From Holothuria scabra (lineage: Eukaryota; Echinodermata; Holothuroidea; Aspidochirotida; Holothuriidae): a stretch of DNA of 64,000 nucleotides. The notes below the pieces were generated by a model. The model was not told the DNA's origin. It saw only the letters and a list, made by a program, of their open reading frames with translations, and ran no database searches. Shown here one piece after another: positions 23,057 to 34,097 of this stretch; the stretch's first letter is position 1, and each line of letters begins with the position of its first letter. The DNA lies in the NCBI GenBank assembly GCA_037179385.1, contig CM074179.1, forward strand, positions 186,001-250,000. Reading direction: 5' to 3'. The translations under genes were made by a program, and so were the position numbers.

Positions 23057-25037
23057 CAGTGGCGTAGGTACTGGGGGGGGGGGCCAGGTGGGGCAAGTTG
23101 CCCCCCCCCGGAAAAATTTTTGGGGAAATTTGATGAAAATGGGGAAATTTGATGAATCTTCTTATTATTACAAAAATTCCTCAAAATTTTTGGTAGAATA
23201 AGAAATTGTGAGACATTTCTCATACATAATTCGTATTTTCATGCAACAAATTAACTCAGATTTCGTCAGTGTCGCATGAACCGGCCCAATTTGCGTTCCA
23301 CACAAAAGTCCTCTCCGCGTAGCAAATTGAACGTTCCCTTGTGCTTGTATACGCACGGGGGTTATCATCAGTGCATTTCAGTGCACAGGAAGCTGTTATT
23401 CAGGTGATACTTTGGGAATTCAGTAAAAGGATGTGAAAACTGACAAGTCACTACCGTAGACCCCGAGGTTGTTATGTTCTTCTACAAGCTAGCAGTAGCT
23501 GTACGATTTTACTCTGTGTACATAACGATGAATGGGGCTGAAAAATTCCATGGCCAACGATAAACTAGAAATTAGAATTAGCGGGATCCGTTGGCACACT
23601 TAGATTTTGTTACTTAGCCTAATCCTTGGAGGCTTACAAGCTAGTTCGGGAAATAGCTTTCTGTTCACTTTGAGTGTAACAATAAATGGACAATGAGTAC
23701 CTTGTAGCCTACTACACTTAACAGACTGCTTTTCTAACAGGATATCCTGTGTGATCGAGCCAGTATTAGACCTCCTTAGTGGCGTGCGAAGGGGAGACCA
23801 CTGGGCCATTCCCCCCCCCCCCCCCTCACAGAAACCATTTTTTCTTTGTTCTTAAAAATACGTAGTCTTACTTTATTAACACAGATTTTACTTCAAAAGA
23901 TAGCATATGTGGCACCAGATTGCTTATAAGGACACCCAATTTTCAGAAATTTTCAAAGGGGGAAGGATTGTCCCTGCAAGGTCTTTCAGTAATGCCAACT
24001 TTTTTTTTTATTCCTACAAATAGACCTAGGCAACTTCTGTCAAATTCCAATTTTTACTTAAGAAGGTAGACTCTGTTTCCTACTGGTGGCATCGATAAAA
24101 AAGACTACATGTTTAGATTCTCTTTACAAGCATAAGTACGCTATTTTGACCATCTGAGGGGTCTGATTTTTCGAAATTTTCTTTACGCTTCGCGCCAACC
24201 AATGGTGGCGCTTCGCTCGGTGTTTGGGGCAAAATTACATTTTTGGGGTAATATTAGCTCTTAACTCTCTGATCACTTTGCAGTTTGCGAACATATATTG
24301 AAGTGAGCATTTTATGAAACGACAAAAGAAGAAAGCGACTGGCTAGATTCTTCGTATTAGCCTGAAAAATGCTACTTCCGGCCATCTAAGGGGTCTGATT
24401 TTTCCAAATTTTCTCTACGCTCCGGGCCAACCAATGGTGGCGCTCCGCTTAGATAATCTTTATGACAAAATAACATTTTGTGGCCAAGAAAAACCACAAA
24501 TACCGATCAATGCTCTCTTATTTTGACTCCTAAAAGTGTGCAAATTTAATGACAAGTTGTTCTTCGCAAGGTAGCATGAAATGGCATAAGGAAATGCATG
24601 TCAAGACACAAAAGTTTCAGTTTTATCCTCATGAACCACCACGATTCAACTTTTAACACTGTTCCTGTCAAAGTCGAAAATCTTGCACCAATTTGCATCT
24701 AGACTCCTTGAAAACGTCAAAAAATTTCCGGACACCCCTCCCCTTAGACCATACTGCATGCCCCTCCCCCTTCAGAGAAATCCTGCGCCACTGCGTTAGT
24801 ACATACAAAGAAACCAGATATTGTTTACCAAAATAATATACTTTGTAATTTCCGATTGTTCTATGTTTTACTTTAAGATTAAAATGCAGGTAATATTACA
24901 AAATGACATGGTAATGTTGTTATACTTGTAAGTTTGCATGTTTTATATGAAATACATACACATTGACCGGGAAAAGTTTTGGGGAAATTTCATACCTTTG
25001 CCCCCCCCCCCCGGAAAAAACCCTAGCTACGCCACTG
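23057..25037. mobile_element. hAT-like non-autonomous element, 1,981 bp
   Basis: Perfect 8-bp target duplication AAAATAGC at 23049-23056 and 25038-25045. The inverted ends share CAGTGGCGTAG (11 bp); inside each lies a G- or C-run followed by a GGGGAAATTT word in inverted-like arrangement. hAT elements make 8-bp duplications and have CAG-type ends. No transposase frame is visible. A second pair of similar ends (TAGTGGCGTGCG at 23777 and CTGCGCCACTG ending 24793) suggests a related element nested inside, without a clear duplication. Confidence 0.85.
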
Positions 25038-25045
25038 AAAATAGC

Positions 25046-27350
25046 GACTGCTAAGATCCCTATATGCCTAATTTTTTCAAAAGTAAAATCATATATAGTC
25101 GGAAGGTGGGGCACACAATTTTTCCAATCAAAATAATAAAAAAAAAGAGATCAAAATAGCGACTGGTAGTGATACATTTTATCTGGTAATTTTCTGATCA
25201 AATAGCGACTGCTTAGATCCCCCCTAAAAATGTCATTTTCGACTGTCTCAGGGTTTCAATTTTTCAAAATTTCCTGTTCGCTTCTCGCCAACCAGTGATG
25301 AAGCTCCGCGCAGAGAGTCTTCCCAACAGCATTTTAGTTTCAAGTGAACAATTTTTGTGCAAACAGACCCTCGAATTAGCGACTTCTAAGACCCCCTATA
25401 AGCAAAGGAAATGACATTTTTGACTGTCTGAAGTTGTCAGATTTTTCAAAATTTGCTGCACGCTTCGCCCCAACTTTTGGTGGCGCTCCACTTAGACCGC
25501 TTCATAGCAGTATATAAGGAAACTCAAAATAGCGACTGCTTAGATCCCCATTTAAGCCCGGAAAATGCCATTTTCAACTGTCTGAGGGGTGGGATATTTA
25601 AAAATGTTTTGTACGATTCGCGCCAACTAATGGTGGCGCTCCGCTTAGTCTTTTTGGCCGAATTTAAGTTTGGAACGAACATACGTTTATCTGCAATTGA
25701 AACTTAAAAAAGCGACTGCTTGGATCCCCTTTACAAGCCTGGGAAATGTCATTTTTGACTGTCTGAGAGGTACGAATTTTCAAATTTTCTCGACGCTTCG
25801 CGCCAACCGGTGGTGGCGCTCCGCTTTAACTGTCCTACAGGCAGAATTACATTTTTGGGGCAAAATCTTCTGCCGCAAAAGTGAAATGCTCCCGTACGCC
25901 TCTGGAAATACCTTACTAAGGCGTGCACTGGAACAGCTGCTTGCAACATTCAGCAGGATTCCGGATTTGCCATCCTAGGATACATAGTTCAGTGGAGTAA
26001 TGAACTGAGCTAATAGTATTTCAAAAGGGTGTTTTAATGTAAGAAAATTACAAATTTTTCTCACAAGAATTACAGACAAATAAACCTAGCAAATGCCATT
26101 TCCAGCCATTTGGGAGGTTTTAAAATCCAAAATTTTCTTTGTACGCTCCGCGCCAACGATGGTGGCGCTATGCTTAGATAGTAAACTCCAGCCACCCCCT
26201 ACAAAAGTACCCAGACCCCCCCCCCCCCGATCTCTACTAGCTGGGCTTTGTCCCCTGAACCCCACCAGTGGCCCTTAAGTGCCTACTTGGACCCCAGGCT
26301 AATTGGGTTTTGTGCTTCGCCCAAAACCATAGAAATATAGACAGTTGCATCGATTCAGTGGAACTGGAATTCGGGCAAGAGTCGCAACGGAGTCAGAGAC
26401 ATACGGTACTCATGTTTTTAATTCTGTTCTACAGTTTTCCCCGGAAAGATACAAGACCAGGTAATGTTTTATACATTCACATGTGCAGTATATCATTATA
26501 TTATGTTTTTACACATCTCAAATGTTTTTAAGGACGAACCTCAGTTACCGATTGCTGGATCGGGGAAGAATATATGAGTAGTGCCTTGTCAACGACCTTT
26601 CCCCTTCCTTTCTTTCTGATTACACACCTCTAGGGTAATACATCTCACCGTATTGATTCAACTTACTGAGTTGTGGGAACTCTTAAATAGCCTTGGAAGT
26701 GCCATTTCCAGTGATCTTGGAGGCGTTTTGGGCCGACATTTTGGGGCGTTTCGGGCCAAGCCATTGTGGCGCGGAGCGCTGAGAGTCTGTCTATCCCCCT
26801 CCATGAGGGTTTCTGAAGTTTTTCAATTTTCAAAATTATATTGATGAAAATATCATGCTGCATGACGTAAAATAGTTTGTAGAACGCGCAAAAAAACTCA
26901 TTTTCCAATGATTATAGCTTAATGTAGTCATCCAATGGTAGTGGTACATTTCATGTGGAAGTTTTCTGAACTTTTTGCAGATTTGCTCATTTTGGTGGAA
27001 GTTTTATTGCAAACGAAAGTTCAAAATATCGACGGCTTTGATTCTGCTTATAAGCCTGGGAAAGGCCATTTCCGGCTGCCTGAGGGGTTGCGATTTTTAC
27101 AAAATTTTCTGTACGCTCCGCGCCAACTGATGGTGGCGCTCCGCTTAGATAGTCTTTCGGGCAGAATTACATTTTTCGGGCAGAGAATCCTACCGTACGT
27201 CTCCCGTACGCCTATGGTGAAATAGAAGTATTGAAGTAACCGGAGTGAATCTACAGTGTGCGTAGAGCGCAAAAAATTGGGGGTTCTTTTTAGGAAAATA
27301 GTCCTCTTGAGAGCAAAAAACAGGCAAACCATCGGGGAGAGTACTCGCCC
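25046..27350 (+). repeat. Field of degenerate repeats with GCGCCAAC...GGTGGCGCTCCGCTT core
   Basis: A composite motif recurs: AAATGCCATTTTCGACTGTCTGAGG, then TTTTCAAAATTTTCTGTACG, then CGCGCCAACTNATGGTGGCG, then CTCCGCTTAGATAGTCTT. Core occurrences are near 25285, 25475, 25630, 25805, 26155, 26760 and 27125; two more are inside the hAT element (24200, 24435) and one near 52610. Spacing is irregular (150-600 bp), so this is a decayed or repeatedly interrupted array. It is noncoding, although short frames across it look similar to each other. Confidence 0.7.
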
Positions 27351-28305
27351 TTTACACTGACTAAGACCCCCGGAAAAATCTGTTAAAATTCCAATGATTC
27401 ATTCCCTCCTCTTGCCGTTGGAGTGCAGCGTACCCGAAAATTTCTGCTAGAAAGGCCTCTTACATCCCCGGAAATGATAATTCATTTGTCTTGCAGGTAA
27501 ATCTAGAGTTTTCTGAACAGCCTCTGAGTTGAAATCTCATGTCTTGATATTGTCATTAAATAGTTTTTTGAAATAAAAAAAAAAAGTTGATTTCAAATCA
27601 TTCCAAATCTTTGGTTAGTTTGACGCCGACATTAACGCTTTTCGCAGAATGGGTATAATGGCGGCGTCGATCAGAGGATGATGATTAGATTGGTGGCACT
27701 TTACAAGATAATGCCGTAAGCCCATCCCAGATATATAGCCAGACAGCCGGTGTAAAATGATCATAGTCTCATCGGAGGTACGTTGACCCAGAAACCAATC
27801 CTTTCTTTGACACCTTGTGGATGTGACATCGTATGGGAAGGGTCTGTGGGGATGGGTCCCCCCTTGGAGAAACATATCTTTAGTCATTTCAGGTTGGACG
27901 CAATGGTGTTATCTTGGATCAATTGTCGGACTGATCATACATTGGAAAACTTTGGCAATTTTAATTTGGTTTGAATGTAAAGGAAAGGCGTTTTGTCTAT
28001 GTGGAAGGCCATTTCCTCACCCTGACATCTTTTTCTCAATGTACGGTAACTTAGATACAAAATGTCAAATCTTTTAACAAGTTAAACAATTGCACATTTT
28101 TAGAATTCCGTTATACTTTAGCTGTGACATATGGCACTCGTTGCGAAAAAAAAAAAAAAACAACCAACAAACAAACAAACAAACCAAAAGAAAATATGTA
28201 ACGACAAACACCTGCTACGAATGTTACAGTGTATATGCTAGTCCTGATATAACGTTGCTCACATGTACAAATATAAAAACATACTTATACACTATGTACT
28301 AGGAT
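27351..28305. other. No gene recognised
   Basis: Noncoding; an A-run near 28145 is followed by CAAACAAA repeats. Short open frames on both strands at 27615-28077 match nothing I know. Confidence 0.45.
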
Positions 28306-28455
28306 ATGTATGAAACTGACTGCCAAATGGGGATTGAGCCTTGGGGATAACATTCATACAGGTAGGTATATATACAAATACGTATACATGTATGTACGTA
28401 ATACATACCACTGAGTGTCGACTGGGGATTGGGGACTTCGGGGATGAATGTAGAT

Positions 28456-28519
<64 letters not shown>

Positions 28520-28730
28520 ACATACATATATACGTACACAAACAACTGAGTGCCGACTGGGGACCGGGGACTTAGGGGATGGATGTAGATATATATATAT
28601 GTATCTATATATATACCTACATACACATATACATACACAAACAACTGAGTGCCGACTGGGGACCGGGGACTGAAGGGATGGATGTAGATACATACATATA
28701 TATATATATATACAGCCTAATACATTATGA

Positions 28731-28797
<67 letters not shown>

Positions 28798-29011
28798 TAC
28801 ATATATATAAATATACATATATATATATACATATATATATACGCATACATATATATGTATATGTATACAACTTCAAATATACAACTACAAATAAAAAATG
28901 TACTTATATTAACTAATGAATATTCAGCCTCATACATTATGCATGTTCATATACATATATACATACACATCCATATATTACTTTCAGGTAGGCTTATATG
29001 AAGTATATACC
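28306..29011 (-). repeat. Right inverted arm of the fold-back element
   Basis: Reverse-complement counterpart of 5995-6700. Three units with core TGCCGACTGGGGACCGGGGA lie at about 28405-28455, 28545-28590 and 28640-28690, plus a more degenerate one at 28312-28355. They are separated by TA blocks (28458-28515, 28595-28620, 28695-28715, 28736-28800). The unique outer 165 bp end at 29011. The octamer TGCGGCGG follows at 29012-29019. Confidence 0.85.
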
Positions 29012-29190
29012 TGCGGCGGGGGTGCCCCCTATCACCTTTACTCTACGTATTGTTTAGTGAATCACTAGCAAGAGCCTTTCAAGTAGAGCCTTTGTTTCAA
29101 CCATTTCACTTTTCCGGTGGTGTTGAAGTTAAGTGCCCTAGTATGCTGATGACGTCACATGCGTAGTCTCCGACCTAGCTTCCTTCATGG
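29012..29190 (+). pseudogene. LINE copy 3, RT fragment (right half)
   Basis: This continues the RT motif B interrupted at 5994: GCPLSPLLYVLFSESLARAF, then QVEPLFQPFHFSGGVEVKC. A short deletion shifts the frame just before the YADD region (…GCTGATGACGTCAC). It ends at GTCTCCGACCTAGCTTCCTTC, where the next minus-strand LINE begins. Orientation and phase match the left half. Confidence 0.88.
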
Positions 29191-29436
29191 CACGTGTACT
29201 TTTTACGTACATAGAAACGGGCACGGAGAACCAATAACACAACTCAGACCAGACGGGACAAAACCTAACTTGAACTATGTACAGAATTCATACCATTACG
29301 GACGCAAAGAAAGATTTTTTGACGATAATTTACAAAACCCACCCCAACCCAGGACTATTTACAAACTCACCTATTAACACATTACCAAACAAAGAGAAAA
29401 TATGTACAAACGATCCCTGAGGAAACACAGGATCAA

Positions 29437-31493
29437 TTACAAATTAACTATCACCCGCCCCGCCCGCACCGAAACAATTGGTCCCCAACGTCTGCCGAAC
29501 GTGGACCCCGGCAAACGAACAAAGTCGGCCTCGACCCTCAGTTTGATTTCCGTCTTTACCGACGCCAACACGACGTCGGCAGGCCTCCCTTCACCCCTAA
29601 AAACAATATTACATCGGTCTCTCCAAACAGCCAGCTTAATGGAGGCCGAAACAAAGGTGAGTATGCCACGAATACTTGCATTGCATGGTGGTGGTGGTGG
29701 CGATAGACCATACAATGCATAGTCCTGGCTGACCGCCTAAGTGTTGCAAAGCGTTAGCCGGTCAGTCAGGACTTGAAACCACTCCCAGAGGAGGGCCACA
29801 AAACCACAATGCCAAAACACATGGGGCACACTCTCCCACTTTGTACACCCAGCGCGGGGGCATATGCCATCTCCAAGACGCCACCGAAGGCGCTTGAGAT
29901 TGGTTACAATAGGGAGCTTTCCATTTGCACGTTCACCTAGTCGACTGCTACGAGATTACGTCAATTTTAGCCTCTGCGCATGCTCCACGTCGTCTCACTC
30001 GTCCACTAGCCAAATCGAGAACGTGTCCACCGCGGGTTTGACGTTCGTCCCAAACTGCAACGAACGTTCACATGTGTGACGTCACAGAAATTCTGAAAAT
30101 GGATTAAGTGGCAAGGATACATGCTTTCCTCTTCGTGATCTGTTTTGTACAATATTATTGGGGTCACTTTTTACCTAAAATGTATATGAGATTGATGTTT
30201 CATTGGGGAATGCGTTTTATTTTGGACGTTTTCTTGCAACTTCAACAGGCGGAGACTCGAAGTTGAAATATGCTGTGTTCTCCATGAAAACATACCAACA
30301 ACTTCATGTAGTAGACATGTATTTACATCGTTCAAGAAACTTAGAAAAATTACACAAGGCTAGGCTGTAAATTCGCCATTTTAATAAGACTCGTCCACGT
30401 CGACCCTTGAAATGGGTAATCGAAACAGGCTTTAACAGTCGACGTACCATAGCAGTGGACACGTTCAAGAAGGCCAGCTGGTTGACTAGAACGAAGTCCA
30501 CGTTCACTCAATCGAAAGCTCGGTAATGGCATCATGTGCAATTCGCCACAGCAAGTCCCGCCGGCGGTAGTCTAGTGATTTGCTGTGCACTACGGTCCAC
30601 ACTTCCGGCTGTAAGGCATAATCGCTTGGATGGACCTGGCCCGCCAAGTCATCAAAAATGGCCCGGTAAAGGTCCCCCGCGCTGGACTGCGAAACCTCCC
30701 CTACAGTTGACATCATACGGAGAGTATCCCTCAGGTGACAATATGTCTTTGAGGGTCTCCCGCTGTGGGGCATACTATTACCAAACACTGGAGACAGTAA
30801 CTGCATCATGATCCGAAAACATGCCACAACTTCACAATCACTCGGAGACAAGGCCAAGGGAGAGTACACCCGGTCCAACCTTGAAGCGTCCGTGCCATCA
30901 GGGCGGTGCCAAGTGAACACGGACAAACCGGGATGTTGCACTCTCCAAATGTCAACCATGACGTGATTCTTTGTAAACACGTCCAGTTCCGCCATGCCAA
31001 CGCTACAACCCGAAGACACACAAGAGGACTTACGGTCGAGCTGTACGTCAGGGACACAGTTAAAATCTCCAGCCAGGATACAAGGGGCACTGCCAGGAAC
31101 GAAGGATGGCAGGGTCATGAAAAAGTTCCTTCTATCTGAAGGCCGATTGGGTGCGTAAACGTTATACAAAAAGAAGCTTCCACATGGGTGCTTTATTGTT
31201 ACGCACACCAACCGACCCTCGTGATCAGAATCAACTTTTCCGACCAGGGTGGACCACCTAGGCGAAAGTAAAATAACTGAACCACAAGACGTCGGGGAAC
31301 CAAAGGAAGCATATAAATCCCCACCCCATTCGAAGGACCAGGTGTGGACATCATCCTCATTTACAATATGGGTCTCCTGGAGAAAAAGGAAGTCCACACC
31401 CAGTGATTTACAAAACTGAAATATTCTGGATCGCTTCCGACTGTCCCTCAAGCCATTAACATTTAGGGTCAAGAGGGACAGGTGATCGGCCAT
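29437..31493 (-). pseudogene. LINE ORF2: endonuclease joined to C-terminal domain
   Basis: The start at 31493 gives LLTLNVNGLRDSRKR, then LQETH, YAPNRPSDRRNFF, LAGDFNCVPD and RPDGTDASRLDRV, so the endonuclease is nearly complete. A small 4-bp loss near 30815 destroys the final SDHD motif (read as FRIMMQLLS). The sequence then jumps, near 30788, to NSMPHSGRPSKTYC of the C-terminal region. The whole RT is missing, yet the shifted frame stays open, giving 329 codons down to 30504. A DNA insertion splits the C-terminal part. Beyond it (29910-29437) the CCHC region and the stop after VIVNL can be followed. Not functional as a retrotransposase. Confidence 0.87.
29911..30524. mobile_element. 614-bp non-autonomous DNA element inside LINE ORF2
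   Basis: It interrupts the LINE sequence GGTTACAAT/GGCATC. Flanks are AAT (29908-29910 and 30525-30527), read as a 3-bp duplication. Ends are AGGGAGCTTTCCATT and, reversed, ACCGAGCTTTCGATT (12 of 15 matching). A subterminal inverted repeat GAACGTGTCCAC occurs at both sides (about 30012 and, reversed, 30457). No coding capacity. The superfamily is not assigned. Confidence 0.7.
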
Positions 31494-31506
31494 GACAGGG
31501 CATTGG

Positions 31507-32590
31507 CTACGTGTTTACCTGGGACTTGGCCCTTTTGCTCTGCGGATTCCTGGGTATTGGCTCCGCATTGCCCCCACAGTCTGACATCTCACCTGAGGCC
31601 AACCTCTTCAGTGGGGATTCTGGCACAGATCCCCCACACAAGTCAAACCAGCCCTCCCGCGATGGTGGATCCTTTGGAGGAGGCTCAGAGGCAGGCTCTC
31701 CATCATCTGACATCTCATTAATAGAATCAGAATCGGAGGAGAGGTGGAGGTCCTCCACAACTGTTGTCACATCAGCCTCCATGGGGGTTAATTGGGATGA
31801 TGGTGGAGAGTGCCCGCCTCACGTTGTTTGGAGGCGAGGAAATCTTGTTCCACTTCATTGGCTGCCTCCTCCAATTCCTGGGTGGAATATTCCGGTCCCG
31901 GCTGCGATGCCTCCGGTGCCTGCCCCACACCTGCACCGGCACGGGCAGAGTACGATGTGGGACACGCACCAGATACATGCCCATCCTCCCTGCAAATATT
32001 ACACCGCACCTCGTTGGGGCAATCTGCCCTGTCGTGCCCCAGCAACAGGCACCTGCCGCAACGTTTGTTGGGACACGACTGGCCTCGTGACCCTCTTTAA
32101 AGCACTTAAAACACGTGCGGGGCTGCCCAAAATACCTTATGTGGGCCTTGGAACCCCCAATAAACAGGAAGGATGGGATGTCCCTCTCCAGTTCCATACG
32201 GAACTGCCTCTTGCCATTAAGAATGCCTTTCAATTCACCTTCAGTGTAAACACACATTCGCATGTCTGAGACAGTTCCGTACTGGCCCAGAAGCTCGACC
32301 CGCTGCTCGACCTCGAAGTTAAGGTACAGCACCGTCACTACCACAGAGCGATCATATGGAGTGACAGTGAGTCCCTCTGCCCCCTTCAAGCAGGACACGC
32401 CTTTCACACGGGCGGCATCAGACCTGAACTTAAGGTCGTACGTGTCGCGGGCAGCAAGTGCCTGCAACATTTCAATTTCTTTCATGTCCACACCTCTATT
32501 CTTTAACAACGAAAACACTTGCGGGGGAGGAACACTCGCCCCTGACCGAAACTCTAACTTTACAATCGTGCTATCCCGACCTCCGGGCAT
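31507..32590 (-). pseudogene. LINE ORF1 (gag-like), one frameshift
   Basis: The start at 32590 gives MPGGRDSTIVKLEFRSG. The first two thirds are open through DTYDLKFRSDAARVKG, LTVTPYDRSVVVTVLYLNFEVEQ and FIGGSKAHIRYFGQPRTC to the first CCHC knuckle (CFKCFKEGHEA). A frame slip there moves the remaining knuckles (CRCLLLGHDRADC and CNICREDGHVSGAC) and the acidic Pro/Ser-rich tail into other frames. A further slip lies near 31785. The stop at 31507 is 13 bp before the ORF2 start. The role would be RNA binding in the element's ribonucleoprotein. Confidence 0.85.
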
Positions 32591-33067
32591 AGCAGCGAAT
32601 GGTTGTGGCGCAAGGCCACACAGCGATAATAGCAAAAACTTCAGCACCCAAACTCAAAACTTATGTAGAGGGGAAACGTAAGGGAACTCAACACAATAGC
32701 ACAAGGAAGGATGGGATGTCCCTCGCCAGTTCCATACGGAACTGCCTCTTGCCATTAAGAATGGTCAGTTCTGGTCTTCGTCGAGAGCGGACGTGTTTTC
32801 ACGGAGCTCTCGCTGATCGTGCTGAATTTTGGCATTGTGCTGTGCTGTGCTGCTTGTTATACTAACATATACTACTGTCATTTTACTGAAGTGTTGGGTG
32901 TAGTCTCTCGCTTGGGGACGTGGTTTAGCCGTGCTCGTTTTAAAGCACGCCTGGTCTATAGTTTAGTGTTGGGTTCCCTTTATATTTTCCCTGCCTGGGT
33001 TTGAACTGCTGTGCTGAAGTTTTCTCTCTAGTTGCTGCGTGGCCTTGTGCCACAAACCTTTGCTGCT
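32591..33067. other. Back-to-back LINE 5' leaders
   Basis: The left part (to about 32700) is the leader of minus-strand copy 5. 32764-33067 is the leader of plus-strand copy 6, starting GTCAGTTCTGGTCTTCGTCG. Between them, 32704-32762 repeats a 59-bp piece of ORF1 (32167-32225) almost perfectly. The two elements diverge from this region, so if leader promoters persist they would fire outward. Confidence 0.7.
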
Positions 33068-34090
33068 ATGCCCGGAGGTCGGGATAGCAGTATCGTTAAG
33101 TTACAGTTTGAGTCGAGGGGGAATGTTACACCCCAGCATGTTTTTTGTGTGTTGAAGAACAATAAGGTAGAGGTTAAGGATATAGAGATGCTGCAGGCCC
33201 TTGCATCCCGAAATACGTATGATTTGAAGTTCCGGACTGATGCTGCCCGATTGAAGGGGGTTTCCTCCCTTAAGGGAGTGGAGGGTCTGACTGTCACCCC
33301 ATATGACCGCTCTGTGGTAGTGACAGTGTTATACCTCAATTTTGAGGTGGATCAGGGCCTGGTGGCGAGGGTTCTGGGCAGTACGGAACTGTCTCTGACT
33401 GGCGTTGGGTCAAGTATAATGAAGGTGATTTGGCCGGAATTCTCAACGGAAAGAGACAGTTCCGTATGGAGCTGAAGAAAGACATTCCCTCCGTCTTGTT
33501 CATAGGGGGTTCGAAGGCCCGCATCAGGTATTTCGGTCAGCCCCGCACCTGTTTCCAGTGTAGGGAAGAGGGGCATGAGGCCAAGTCATGCCCTAACAAA
33601 CGTTGTGGCAGATGCCTGCAGTTGGGGCATGAAAAGGCAACATGTCCCAATAGAGTGCGGTGTAACTTGTGCGGGGAGGAGGGACATGTCTCTGGTGCCT
33701 GCCCCACATCGTACTCTGCGCGCGCAAGTGCAGATGTGGAGCCGGCAAGTGAACCCTCGTCTTCAGACCCTGAACCAATGGTGGAGGAACCCAGGTCCCC
33801 TACGCCTGATGAGGTGGCACATCAGGTGGAACAAGAGTTCCTAGCTTCTAAGGGATGTGAGGTGGTCTGTGGGAACCCTGAGGTAGGCCCTTCCCAACCC
33901 TCCACATCAGTACCTGAAGCACAATCCGCGCCAGCTCCTGGAGAGGCTGGAATACTGACAGTGGAGAATGACCTTCAACTGTCATCGTATTCGGAGTCTG
34001 ACACTGCCATGTCAGATGTGGGAGCACCTGCCTCAGAGCCTCCACCAAAGGACCCACCATCTGGGGAGGGCTGGTTTGATTTGTGTGAGG
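33068..34090 (+). pseudogene. LINE ORF1 (gag-like), copy 6, truncated
   Basis: The start at 33068 gives MPGGRDSSIVKLQFES. Conserved blocks DLKFRTDAARLKG and LTVTPYDRSVVVTVLYLNFE are followed by a 1-bp loss near 33378 (CTGGGCAG instead of CTGGGGCAG) that shifts the frame. The second part (from about 33400) reads GKRQFRMELKKDIPS, three CCHC knuckles (CFQCREEGHEAKSC, CGRCLQLGHEKATC, CNLCGEEGHVSGAC) and an acidic tail. It ends abruptly at FDLCEAV, where an inverted LINE tail begins at 34098. Apart from the single slip this is the best-preserved ORF1 in the window. Confidence 0.88.
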
Positions 34091-34097
34091 CCGTGCG

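Larger units (their letters stand above)
5995..29011. mobile_element. Giant fold-back (TU/FB-like) composite transposon, 23,017 bp
   Basis: Seen directly: the segment begins GGTATATACTTCATATAAGC and ends with its reverse complement. The outer 165 bp of the two arms differ at about five positions (about 97% identity). Each arm carries three copies of a 45-bp unit separated by long TA runs. The segment is bounded by the same octamer TGCGGCGG (5987-5994 and 29012-29019). Removing it together with one octamer restores an uninterrupted LINE RT motif B. Known: fold-back elements (Drosophila FB, sea urchin TU) have long inverted arms made of tandem repeats, make 8-9 bp duplications and can move large segments. 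Inferred: the segment inserted as one unit. No transposase gene was recognised inside, so it would be non-autonomous. Confidence 0.75.
29199..32700 (-). mobile_element. Tx1/L1-like LINE copy 5, internally deleted
   Basis: On the minus strand: a short 5' leader (to about 32700), ORF1 (32590-31507), ORF2 (31493-29437) and a type-1 3' UTR ending at 29199. About 2 kb of ORF2 is missing at a junction near 30788, and a 614-bp DNA element is inserted at 29911-30524. The element abuts copy 3 directly. No target duplication was identified. Confidence 0.85.

Noticed and set aside
28405..28690. Regularly spaced 45-bp units as a CRISPR array
   Set aside because: Spacers are TA microsatellite, the organism is eukaryotic, and the units belong to an inverted transposon arm.
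5995..29011. Paired repeats read as LTRs of a retrovirus-like element
   Set aside because: The repeats are inverted, not direct; no gag-pol, primer-binding site or TG...CA ends are present.
29911..30524. P-element assignment because of subterminal inverted repeats
   Set aside because: P elements make 8-bp duplications and have different ends; only a 3-bp duplication fits here.
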